Source of the DNA: Ascaphus truei
Taxonomy: Eukaryota > Chordata > Amphibia > Anura > Ascaphidae
Direction: 5' to 3'
Assembly: GCA_036426205.1 (NCBI GenBank)
Contig: CM071570.1
Span: 73,873,763 to 73,937,762, forward strand
DNA: 64,000 nt
Shown here one piece after another: positions 44,251 to 54,899 of this stretch (its first letter is position 1; every line of letters starts with the position of its first letter). The translations under genes were made by a program, and so were the position numbers. The notes beneath the pieces were generated by a model. The model made no database searches and was not told the DNA's origin. It saw only the letters and a list, made by a program, of their open reading frames with translations.

Positions 44251-44670
44251 TCTCCTGCTTAAGCAGTGGGTAAATCCCCTAACCGGAGCCTCTCCTTCCT
44301 GCTTAAGAAGGGAAACCTTTCCCGGTGACTAACTCCACTTTCTGGTCTAAGAAGGGGAAATCCCTTACCCGGCCCTTCTCCGATTCTATCGGGAGATAGC
44401 GGCGTCCGTCCGCCTCTGGAGGGGGCCCGGCCCCTTGCAGAGGCACATCCCTGCCGTTGCGATGCCCCCGTCTGACCAGTTGCGACCCCCCCTGCCTTCG
44501 GATTCCGCGTGCAGAAGGCCCCCTGCCTCGACCGCCCAACAACTTGCTGGGGCCATGTGCGCCCCCTGCCCTCAGGTGCAAGTGTTTGTGATTGTGTGTG
44601 GTGTACGTGACAGAACGTGTGTGGGGTGTGTGCGTGTGAGTTGTTGAGTGAGAGGGGTGTCCTGTGTGTC
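44250..44670. other. Non-repetitive spacer between minisatellites
   Basis: A GC-rich segment with partly repeated words (CTGCTTAAGAAGGGAAACC and CTGGTCTAAGAAGGGGAAAT) changes into a GT-rich stretch (about 44578-44690). No gene is recognised. Confidence 0.5.
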
Positions 44671-47480
44671 TTTGAGTGTGTCACCCCATCTCTCCCTTCT
44701 CCTGTTCACCCTCTCCCTGTGTCACCCTCTCACCTCTCCCTGTGTCACCCTCATCCCGGTGTCACCCTCCCCTCTCCCTGTGTCACCCTCCCTCTCCATG
44801 TGTCACCCCACCTCTCCCTCTCCCCTGTGTCAACCCTCTCCCTGTTTCACCCTCTCTGTGTCACACTCCCTGCTCCCTGTTCACCCTCCTCTCCCTGTTC
44901 ACCTCCCTTCCCTGTGTCAACACCCTCCCTCTCCTGTGTCACCCTCCCTCCTCCCTGTGTCCCCTCTCCCCTCTCCCTGTGTCACCCCTCGTCCCTCTCA
45001 CCCTCTCCCTGTGCCACCTCCCTCTCCCTCTCCCTGTGTCAACCCTCCCCTGTGTCACCTCTCCCTGTGTCAACCCTCTCCCTCCTCCCTGTGTCACCCT
45101 CGAATATAACCTCTCTCCCTCTCCCTGTTCACCCCTCCCTCTCCCCGTGTCACCCTCTCTCTCCCTCCCGTCTCCCTGGCACCCTCTCCCTCTCTCCTGT
45201 GTCACCCTCTCCTCTCCTGTTCACCCTCCCCTCTCCCTGTGTCACCCTCTCCCTGTCCCTGTGTCACCCTCGTCCCTGTCCCTGTGTCACCCTCTCCCTG
45301 TCCCTGTTTCACCCTCTCCTCATCCCTGTGTCAACACCCTCCCCCTCTCTGTCACCCCTCCCCTCTCCCTGTCACCACCCCTCCCCCCTCTCCTGTCCCC
45401 CTCCCTCTCCTGTGTCACCCTCCCGCTCCCTGTCACCCTCCCTCTCCCCCTGTGTCAACCCTCCCTCTCCCTGTGTCCCACCCTCCCTCTCTCCCTGTTT
45501 CCCCTCCCTCTCCCTGTGTCACCCCTCTCCGTGTCACCCTCCCTCCCCGTGTCCCCTCCCTCTCCTGTTGTCACCCTCCCTCTTCCACCCTGTGTCAACC
45601 CTCTCCCTGTTTCACCCTCTATCCCTCTCACACCCTCTTTCCCTGTGTCACCCTCTCCCCTCCTGTTTCAACCCTCTCCCTGTTGTCACCCCTCTCCCTG
45701 TGACACCGGCTCTCCCTCTCCTCCCTGTTGGTCACCCAACCCTCCGTCCCTCGCCCTGTGTCAACCTCTCCTCTCTCTCCCCTTCCCTGTGTCACCCTCT
45801 CCCGGTGGTCACCCTCCCTCTTTCCCTGTTCCCCTCCCATCTCTCCCTGTGTCACCCTCCCTCTCCTCCCTGTTGTGGTCACCCTCTCCCCTGTTTCAAC
45901 CCTCTCGCCTCTCCTCCTCTCTCCCTGTTGTCACACCCTCTCCCTGTGTCACCCCTCTCCCTGGTCACCCTCTCCCTCTGTCCCCTCTCCCGCCCTGTCC
46001 TGTGTCAAACCCTCTCCCTCTCTCTCCCTCTCCCTGTGTCTCGTCTCCCTCTCCCTCGCCCCTTGGTGTCACCCTCTATCTCTCTCTCCTCTCCCTTGTC
46101 ACCCTCCCCTCTCTCCCTGTGTCACCCTCTCCCTCTCTCTCCTCTACCTCTCCCTCTCTCCCTCTCCCCTGTGTCACCCTCCCGCTCCATGTGTCAACCT
46201 CCCTCTTTCCCCTTTGTCACCCTCCCTCTCCCTGTGTCACCCTCCCTCTACCTGTGTCACCCTCCCCTCCTGTGTCTCCTCTTCTCCTGTGTCCACCTCC
46301 CTCTCCTGTGTCACCCTCTCCCTTGTTCCAACCCCTCTCCCTGTGTCACCACCCTCTCCCCTGTGTCCCACTCTCCCTCTCTCCCTTGGTCCACCCTCTC
46401 CCTCTCTCCCTCTCCCTGTTGTCACCCTCTCCCTGTTGTCCCACCCCATCGTCCCTGTGTCACCCTCTTCGCTTTCCCTGTGTCACCCCTGTTCACCCTC
46501 CTCCCTCCCGCCCCCCTCCTCCCCTCCGCCCCTGTGTCCCCTCGGTCGCCCTCGTCCCTGTGTACCCTCGTCCCCTCTCCCTGTGTCCCCCCTCTACCCT
46601 CTCTCTCTGTGTCACCCTCTCCCTCCATCCTGTGTCACCGCTCTCGCCTCTCCCTGTGTCCCCCTCTCCCTGTCCCTGTGTCACCCTCTCCCTGTGTCAC
46701 CCTCCCTCTGCTCCCCCTTTCACCCATCCCCCTCTCCCCGTCACCCTCCCCCCTCCAGTCCTATTTCACCCTCTCCCTCTCCCTTTTACCCCTCTCCCTC
46801 TCTCTCCCTCGTCTCCCTCCTCCCGTGTCACCCTCTCCCTCTCCCTGTGTCACCCTCCTACCTTCTCTCTCGCCCTCTCCCTGTGTCACCCTCTCCTCTC
46901 CCTGTGTCATCCCTTCAGTCCCTCTCCCTGTTCACCGCCTCGTCCCTGTGTCACCCTCTTCCCTCTCCCTGTGTCACCCTCCCCCCTGCCTGTGTCACCT
47001 CACCTCTCCCTGTGTCACCCTCCTCCTGTTGTCACCCTCCCTACTCCCTGTTGATCACCCCTCACTGGTCACCCTATCCCATCTCTCCCTGTGTCATCCT
47101 CTCCATGGTGCACCCTGCCCCTCTCCCGTGTTCACCCTCTCCCTGCGTCAACTTCATCTCCCTGTGTCACCCTCTCACCGCTGTTGCACACCTCTATCCC
47201 TCTCTGCATAAGCCTGGGTTGCTACCCTAGATTCAAACTTCCCTCCTCCTGTGTCACCCGCTCTCCCTCCTCCTCCTGGATGCCCTTACCCTCTCCCTGT
47301 GTCACCCTCATCCTCTTCCCTGTGTCACCCCCCTCTCCCTGGTCACCCTCCCTCTCCCTGTGTCACCCTCCCTCTCCTGTGTCACCCTCTCTCTGTGTGA
47401 CCACCCTCTCTCTCCCTTTGTCACCCTCTCGCTCTCCCTGTGTCGCCCTCTCCCCTTGGTGTCGCCCTCTCCCTGTGTCG
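44670..47480. repeat. Pyrimidine-rich minisatellite B
   Basis: The unit is based on CCCTCTCCCTGTGTCA (16 bp) with frequent insertion of extra CCCTC or CTCC blocks. More than 100 imperfect units occupy 2.8 kb. The plus strand is almost without A and with G only in the TGTGTCA part. The 864-, 792- and 500-codon open frames read the repeat in its three frames (Ser/Pro/Leu/Cys/Val) and are not genes. Confidence 0.95.
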
Positions 47481-47698
47481 CCCTCCTCTGTCCTCCTCTC
47501 CCTCTCTCTGACACCTCTCTGTCGCACTCTTCTTCGCTCTCTCGGTCGCACTCTCTTCTTCGCTCTCTGTCGCAACTCTCTCTTTGTCTCTCTTCCTCAG
47601 TGTGTGTGTCTCTCATTCTCCTCGCTTTCTCTGTGTGTCTCTCTCTTTCTCTGTGTGTCTCTCTTTCTCTGTGTGTCTCTCTTTCCTGTGTGTCTCTC

Positions 47699-47751
<53 letters not shown>

Positions 47752-47791
47752 CGCTCTCTCTGTGTGTGTGTGTGTGTGGTGTGTGTGTGTG

Positions 47792-47826
<35 letters not shown>

Positions 47827-47840
47827 GTCTCTCTCTGTGA
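47480..47840. repeat. CTCTCT / TGTGTG / TGTC microsatellites
   Basis: The sequence passes from CGCTCTCT and TCTCTGTGTGTCTCTCTTTC repeats (about 47500-47700) to a GT run (about 47700-47800) and TGTC units (about 47793-47820). The pyrimidine bias of the neighbouring minisatellite continues. Confidence 0.9.
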
Positions 47841-47920
47841 AGCGCCGACGTTCAGACACTGGTTAAGGGGTTCAGGAAACTAGTCATTCACATCTGGCTT
47901 TTATTTCTAGATCCGACATT

Positions 47921-47921
<1 letters not shown>

Positions 47922-48014
<93 letters not shown>

Positions 48015-48028
48015 ACACACACACACAC
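47922..48028. repeat. CA microsatellite
   Basis: About 53 CA units occur with one CACCA interruption near 48012. It is opposite in strand to the GT run 130 bp upstream, so the two could pair. Confidence 0.95.
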
Positions 48029-48259
48029 GACTAATTGTAGTATAATGTAATACAATAAATACATTTATGTCAAAAACGAATGTTTGTTCTGACTAGGAAT
48101 TTATTAAATGTATTTTTTTATATATTTATTTTAAGCGGGTGGTTGGGGGGGGATCTGGGGGGGAGCTAGGCGAGTTGGGGGGGTGCGGGACTAGTGGCTA
48201 TAGATTTTTTGGTTGGCGAGTAGATTTTTGGTGATTTGTCGAACACTGTAATATATTAA

Positions 48260-48770
48260 TATATATATATTAGCTCAAACAACCCCTGTGCAACGAAACT
48301 GAGCACACCTGAGATACCGGAAATATGCTAATAGGAGTCATTTGCGTATCCTTAGATGAGAATAGCTATTATGAGGGACAAATTAAAGTTAGGTTACAGT
48401 ATTTGAAGCCAACCATGTCAGAGCTAATGTATGACTTAACTCTTTGCTAATAGTTAAACAACGGCCGTGGATTCGAGTTCGGTAGCCTAACATTATTTGT
48501 CTTGATGTAAAGGAGCTCAGTGTCATCTGGAACATTGAGAGGAATAGGCCGTACTGAAGGTCCCTTATGGCAGCACTTCTTAGTAAATATGGCTCAATAT
48601 CTATTCTGCTACTTTAGGAATGTACGCTAGTGAGTGTCCCAAAAAGACCAGCAATATTTTTTTATTTTTTTTATTCCTCTGCTTATTTAATATAAATCTT
48701 TTTTGTGTGGAAGATAGAAAGAATGCTTCATTCATTTGCACTGTTTGCACTCCAATATATCTGCTCATTC
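48260..48770. other. Non-coding with MITE end
   Basis: At about 48568-48596 the words CTTATGGCAGCACTTC and TTAGTAAATATGGCTC repeat the right end of the MITE at 6491-6654. The rest is unassigned. Confidence 0.45.
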
Positions 48771-48773
48771 AAC

Positions 48774-48805
48774 AATGAGGAAGCGATCAACTCGTGAAAC
48801 GTGTT
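48774..48805 (+). ncRNA. Degenerate hammerhead-like motif
   Basis: ATGAGGAA is followed by GCG, a loop, CGT and GAAACGTG. The GAAAC half and a three-pair stem remain, but the first core half is altered. It is a relative of the other motifs and presumably inactive. Confidence 0.35.
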
Positions 48806-48809
48806 GAAA

Positions 48810-49747
48810 TCTCTACTCTGTATGCTATATTTATATACAAACACAGAAAAATACTAAACCACTCAACCTTAATAAACAAGTAAGAATGAAGTATCCAGAT
48901 GTCAGAATGATGGAAATCCCACGGTAAGTATATATGGAAAAAAAACCCAGCTGATGCTGGAGTATGATATGATATAATGCCTTGAGACCTACCTTGGATA
49001 GAACATGTTCTGAAGTGCAGATCTCAATCTACATCATGTATATCAATGTACATGGATCGAGTTGGGTATAAATGAATATAAATCCAAGTGGAAATCAGTG
49101 AAAATGCAATCAAACAAACTATAAAAGATAAAATAGATAACCATGTGTATCTATACATGTGTATATGTGTACCCACTAACATATATACAAGAGATATGAG
49201 TATGTGTACCTTCACACCTAAAATGAAGGGGCTCTTTAGACAAGAAGTGACAACTCCAGTTACGACAATAACCCTATAGTCAGAAAACAATGCAGAGATC
49301 AAAACTAGTAAATGAAATGGTACTGGTTAGGAAGGAAAAGTATGATTAAGAGTATGGGGTCCAAGAAGTAACAGATTAATCATGTTTCAAGCAGGACCAA
49401 AGTGGTGGCCAAAAGAAGATACATCTTGCTACAATAACAGGAACCTGTCATGCATTGGCTATCCCGACAGAGTTTACCAATTTATAATTTGAGGATTACA
49501 CATAGAACCCAGAGGAATAACTCTATAGTATAGAGCAAGAGAGCTGACCAACTTCTGCAGGGCTACTGCTTCTGACTACTGATGTTCAGGTTGCTTCTAA
49601 ACTTTGAGTGTCTGACAGCTTTCAATAGGTAACCACACAAATTAAGCTAGATAAAAGTGTTGTGTAACTTAAAAGTTGAATATTTAAAAAAATGTTGTAT
49701 ACTTCTTAAGAAACAAACTACCTAGAGTGTTAGACTTCAAATATTTA
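48810..49747. other. Non-coding, nothing recognised
   Basis: Short overlapping frames on both strands at 49024-49302 resemble nothing known. No repeat ends could be paired. Confidence 0.4.
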
Positions 49748-49755
49748 CCTTAGAA

Positions 49756-50127
49756 CAGGGGTGTGCAAAGTTTTTGGTGTGCGCCCCCTGCCTGGGAGCA
49801 CCAGTGTTCGCCCCCCGGAACTTAGAACCCGGCGTCAAATGACGTCGCGGGTCATGTTACGGCACATCATATGACCCCTGCATTTCCATTTGACATGCGT
49901 TGTCATGGCGACACATCACGGCACATGACCTCACAGCATCATTTGATGCCGCGTTGCCATGGCGATGTGTCACCGAAGACCTGGCTGGCAGCAGGTAAGG
50001 GACATTAGAGAGGCCCCACGTCTCCCCCGGCATTTAATTAAAGTGCCTTGGGGAAGGGCACGGGGCCTCTGTAACCACCGTGCCCCCCCCTAGCAAATCA
50101 TGTGCCCCCCCAGTTTGCGCACCGTTG
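49756..50127. mobile_element. hAT MITE with exact 8-bp target duplication
   Basis: It starts CAGGGGTGTGCAAAG and ends CAGTTTGCGCACCGTTG, imperfect inverted repeats. CCTTAGAA flanks it on both sides (49748-49755 and 50128-50135). The 372-bp interior is GC-rich with GTTGCCATGGCGATG and CATCATTTGATG words and has no transposase. A diverged relative lies at 22110-22350. Confidence 0.9.
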
Positions 50128-50135
50128 CCTTAGAA

Positions 50136-52320
50136 TCACAATACACAATTTAGGAAGAAAAACAAAAGTCCTCCACTCAGGTGCTGGATTTTCTTGTCAA
50201 ACATTTGGACTGAAAACCTTATACCAAATGAGTCTCAATTCTAATTGCCCTAAGTCATTTTTATATGCAAGAAATGTAATATGGGTTTAATTGAGCACAT
50301 CTGCACATGGTGTTCTGCTCTCTGACTTGTTCATGATATGCACCAGATGTCCAATCCTAGTATTTGGTAGAGTACCACGGTCCTGTTGCCATGATGATCA
50401 CGTGAGCTACTTAAGCATCAAACATTTAATTGTTTAAAAGCCCTTACAAATACAAGAACACTCCAATGCTAAGCATCATATTTTAATTAATGTAAAGACA
50501 CAATCACTTTACTTGTCTCTGTGATAATTAAATAAAAACTGTGTATATAGAAGCAAAGTTCCAATAAGTCTTCGTGGAAAGAGGTCCAAAAACAATTAAC
50601 TTGAAGGCCAAAGGGTGAAAAGATCCTCAATTTACGATTCAAGACTTCGTTTCGTTTTCAAACAAAGTAAATTAAAAAAAAATGTAAAAACAGTTTCTGC
50701 AAATGTTATTAAAAGGCAACACCTTATAAACGTATAGAAAATGTGTAGCGTGTTACTCATAACGTATTCCTATTACAGTAATCTGAAGTGCGAGCACAGG
50801 GTTTAAAAACTGTTTTATAATAATAAGTAGTACTGCACAACAACAGAAAAGAAAAATGCAAGGCTACATTAATAGAAATGTGTATTTTATAGTGAATTAC
50901 ACATTTATTTTGCTAATGTACTCGCTGTTTTGTGCAGAATTAGGTCATGTGGACTTATTTTGAGATAATGATTACCCCATCTGTAGTAAAAGCTATATTA
51001 TACTGTACAGTAGGCCTTGCATATGGCAGATCACACAACACATTGGTCGCCATGGCAACTGGGCAGTGTTTTTCTCTGTGTCAAGTGTGTTTAGCATTAC
51101 AATGTTCCAAGTTGTCACACTGCACCTTAACACTTGCTCCAAAAATAGACAGGCACCTCATGCCTACTGCTGCTCCTTGACAGGACTGTAAAGAACTAAT
51201 AAATAAGTGGTGAGGGCTGCTGGCATACGCTGCTCTTTAGTAACTGATCAAGCAAAAGCCATAATGGCTATCAACATTTTGGCAAAATGTGAAATGATTG
51301 TCTCTGGAAGACATCCATTGCATATAATACTAGTTCAGTAGTGTTTTGGCAACAAGAGCAGAGGAGAAAGAGCAAAATAGGGTATCAATAGACTTGCATT
51401 TATTATTGCAAAAACCTTAAGGGAACATGCTGGCTAAGTAACAATAGCTGGCAATACCTAAACACCAAAAAGATCTTGGTTTTGACAAAAGACCTGTTTG
51501 TGTTGGAAAATTGTCCCTAGTTTCATCTGGATTAGCTCTGTGCAGTATTAAAACAAAATAAAATAGTGTAAGCGTGTAGAACAGGAAGGGGATATTGGCA
51601 TTCACTACTTCTTGGTATTTGCTACAGAATGGGGAAGAAACTTGCCCATTTCCTGTTGTAAATCCCAGATTAAGGTTTATGTTCCAACGAATAGGAGGAC
51701 AAGATAAAAATATTAGAGGCTTTTTTTCCAGTTCTGATTTAATTAATATTAGGTTTTAAAAAAAACCTCAATCACTTGGATACTTGAACCTTGACAGCTA
51801 CTGTTATAGGCCCTTATTCTGTAAGGTGCGATAGCTATTGGAGCTTAAAGAATTGGGGCTATAGAGCTTTACAGTGAAAATGTATTCAGTCTGCAATGGA
51901 GTTTCTGTAATAACTCAATGCAACTTGTCAGATAATGTTTTGTTTGAAACATTTCGTATTATCATATCCATTTTTTCCACACAATGAGAATATCTTTTTT
52001 TTTTATGATTCTTAAATCTATTGCAAGTGGATTAATTTGCTATAGTCTTTAATAAATATATCCCAAAGTGTTGTGCCCCAGGTTGAGCGTAAATGCATAA
52101 CACTAGAATCATATAGAATCAATAACTTGTGTATTTCTTAATATTGACAAGTACAACATATCTCCTCTAGTAAACATACCTCTTCTTATTAATAATAATT
52201 GTAATTAATAAACACCTGATACAGGGGAAAATTACTAAGCAGCGGTCAAGAATTCTATGAGCCTCCTGTGACACAAGACGCTTCCCAGCTCCTGAAAGGC
52301 TTCTTGTAGCTGCAGTTAAA
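50136..52320. other. Non-coding, mostly AT-rich
   Basis: No coding frame or complete element was recognised over 2.2 kb. At about 51808-51870 GGCCCTTATTCTGTAAGGTG resembles the end of a small MITE. Confidence 0.4.
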
Positions 52321-52770
52321 GAAGTACTGTCTTTAAGGGGGTAAAGAAGTTGTTGGGAGAGAGGTGTATAAATAATGATGCAGTGGGGAGTGGGGAAGTT
52401 GGAGAGGACAGAGACATTCACAAAGGAGTGAGGAAACAGTAAACAGAAAAAGCAATAGGGAGGGCATAGTGAGATTCATGAGGAGAGACTTCCCAGGTAC
52501 TGGGGGATAGAAAGAGTACAAAGAATCACAGCTTTTGGAAAGTTAATTTCTCATAGTTGCAAAGTTGTTGTGCAGAGTCCAGATGTTCCTCAAATCTTCA
52601 CCTCCAAAATTAACTCTGCCAGACACTTTAGATGTGACACTTTAGATGGGACTCACAACCAAATGGCTTCACAGCCTAGATGGATGGTCTTAAGTACTCT
52701 AAAACACAGCCACTTGACTAACAATTAAGGGAGGGGTTTGCCTAATCAACTCTCACATACATACTAATTA
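52321..52770 (-). mobile_element. L2-clade LINE 5' fragment
   Basis: On the minus strand it begins with the same leader as the copy at 7860-7600 (CCTCCCTTAATTGTTAGTCA in both, allowing for one or two changes) and runs into the L2 ORF N-terminus, then ends abruptly near 52321. No L2 3' end follows. Like the copy at 7 kb it keeps the 5' side of the LINE. Confidence 0.7.
52333..52521 (-). pseudogene. L2 ORF N-terminal fragment
   Basis: The frame includes MPSLLLFLFTVSSLLCECLC, a hydrophobic segment nearly the same as in the fragment at 7582-7331. The Pro/Leu/Ser-rich stretch HHYLYTSLPTTSLPP is also shared. It stops before the 2A-like region and the endonuclease. Confidence 0.65.
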
Positions 52771-53478
52771 CATTTTAAATTCTGTAGCAATTGATGGTAG
52801 AACTTCAGCTCATACAGTATGTAACCAAGTTGCCCACATGGTTTGAAGTCAGGAGGAGAAGTTGATTCAGTTTTTTTGTATGTGAGTTAATATAGTATTA
52901 TTATTTTAATATTGACCTCCACCCTTTACTTCTAAGGTTTACAGCATTGCTTCTTCCTATTAAGAATAGATAAAGGACTGGACCCATCTATTCTCCTGCC
53001 CTACAACAATGTGACCAAATTTCGGTTTTCTGTCATCACTGTAGCAGCGAGGAAACACACAAACTATTGTTTGTATATGTATTTCAACATATAATGATGT
53101 TGCATGCAATTTAGTTGGGCTTGTGTGATTTGGGCTGATATTTTGAGTATGTTTTAGGACTTGGGTGACCGTAAGCAACAAGCAATTTGACAGGGCAGTA
53201 TGTTACTGTCTTATTTGGTGCACTTTATTACATGGGGCAGTGATTTCTACTGAGATAGCCTCATTGTCCCTGTAATTCAATTGGCAAGCATGACTATAGG
53301 CCTGCAGCCCATATTCAAAGTGGCCCATTATAAGTGACAAGACTACTGAACAACTCAAGTTTAAAAGGAAGTTCCAAAGAAGTGAAAGAAGTGGACACCC
53401 CCAACTGGCCCTGATTCCTGCATTTGAACTACGCTGGAAAGGAGGATATCATCTATACCAGACTGCATCATTACTGCT

Positions 53479-54762
53479 GTGATGCTGCCTTTACCATTTG
53501 TATTTGCTGTGACTTCACTTCTTCTCAAATTATGCACTTCTTTTTACCAGCCTCAGTATGTCTCTAACTCTTTTCATATATCTCCATCTCTCCTTCCTTC
53601 CCCACTTCTCAGCTCACATGAACTCCTTTCTTACCTGCGTCCTCTGACACCACACAGCTATATCCCCTGCACTAAAAAACACCCCTACAAATCATCCTCA
53701 CACATTCTCTTTCTATCCATGCTTCTCCTCCTTGCTTCTGGGGATATCTCTCCCAATCCTGGTCCATGCCTTATTTCTACATGCGCTCGTCCTCGCCTGC
53801 CAATTGCAACCTCTACTCCTTCTGGTGTCAACCCCTCCAACCTCATACCCATCCCCTGCCACCCTCCCTCCTCTCTCCCTTTCTCCTGTGCCCTTTGGAA
53901 TGCTCGCTCCCTTTCTAACAAGTGCCTCTCTGTACATGACTTTTTTCTCTCTCACTCTCTGCTCCTATTTGCTATAACTGAAACCTGGCTAACTCAGTCT
54001 GACTCTGCTCTGGAAGCTGCCCTCTCCTATGGTGGCCTTTCCTTCTCCCACACTCCGCGCATTGATGGCAGGGGTGGAGGCGTGGGGCTCTTGCTCTCCT
54101 CTCTCTGCCGTTACCGAACCCTTCCTATTCCTCCATCTCTTGCTTTTCCCTCCTTTGAGGCTCACACTGTCCAGATCTTCTCTCCTCTCCCTGTCCATGT
54201 GGCGGTCATCTATCGCCCACCTACCTCTACTCAACCCCCTTCTGCCTTTCTCTCTCACTTTGAATCCTGGCTCTCTTTCTTTCTCTCCTCAGACTCCCCT
54301 GTTCTTCTCCTTGGAGACTTCAATTGCCACATTGATGACCCCTCTCTCCCTTGGGCTTCCCGCTTTCTTTCTCTAACCTCTTCTTTTGGCCTTCAACAGT
54401 GGACTGCAGCCAGCACCCACAAGGATGGCCACTACTTAGACCTGGTTTTCACTAAAAACTTCTCTCTCTCCGATTTCTCCATTTCCCCTTTTCCTCTCTC
54501 TGACCATCATCTCATCTCATTCTCTCTATCTCGCTTCTCCCCTTCTCCACCTCCATCTACCCCCCGGTTCTGCAGAAACCTGCGCTCTATTCACTTACCT
54601 GACTTTGAGTCCACTTTACGCTCCTCCCTCTCCTCTCTCAGCTCTGCAATAGACCCTCACAACCTGGCCAGGAACTACAACTCTGGCTTGTCCTCGTCTC
54701 TTGATCTACATGCCCTGCTTCTCTCTGCCGCCTTCGCCCTTCTAACCCTAGACCCTGGCTAA
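53479..54762 (+). pseudogene. L2 ORF: N-terminus, 2A-like motif, endonuclease
   Basis: The 427-codon frame starts at a hydrophobic segment (residues 1-22) and reaches GDISPNPGP at residues 88-96, close to the 2A consensus D-V/I-E-x-N-P-G-P. The apurinic-type endonuclease domain follows: LWNARSLSNK (about 140-150), ITETWL, GGGVGLLLS, VIYRPP, LLLGDFNCHIDD (54304-54339), DGHYLDLVF and LSDHH (54495-54509). All catalytic landmarks are present, so this domain looks intact. It nicks the target DNA for priming. The frame ends at a stop (54760) before the reverse transcriptase. Confidence 0.85.
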
Positions 54763-54899
54763 ATTCCCACACGCGCATGCTGCGTTCCTCCACTCGTTCC
54801 TCTGAACGCCTCTGGAGGAAGTCTCACACTCTCGCAGACTTCCTTCACTACAAATTTATGCTATCCTGTTTCAACTCTGCCCTCTCGCAAGCTAAACAA

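Larger units (their letters stand above)
42681..48248. mobile_element. Possible hAT-like element enclosing the minisatellites
   Basis: AGTGTTCGGAACAA at 42681 and, inverted at the right end (48248 leftward), CAGTGTTCGACAAATC are short imperfect inverted repeats. Inside each is non-repetitive sequence (42690-42950 and 48030-48230), and the minisatellites fill the middle. Both sides are TA-rich, so an 8-bp duplication cannot be verified. If correct, the minisatellites expanded inside a MITE. Confidence 0.4.

Noticed and set aside
42682..44332. Open frames of 352, 527 and 304 codons and long minus-strand frames
   Set aside because: They translate the C-rich minisatellite A in all frames. No frame is preferred and the C-runs vary at random.
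44617..47211. An 864-codon open frame, with 792- and 500-codon frames overlapping it
   Set aside because: The three overlapping frames all read the same degenerate CCCTCTCCCTGTGTCA minisatellite. The products are Ser/Pro/Leu/Cys-rich without any domain. The lack of stops follows from the base composition.
44670..47480. A CRISPR-like or other spaced direct-repeat system
   Set aside because: The repeats are contiguous and degenerate with no unique spacers, and the sequence is from a vertebrate-type genome. It is a minisatellite.
47308..47859. A 183-codon Arg/Glu/Thr-rich frame on the minus strand
   Set aside because: It is the reverse of CTCTCT and TGTGTG simple repeats and not a gene.
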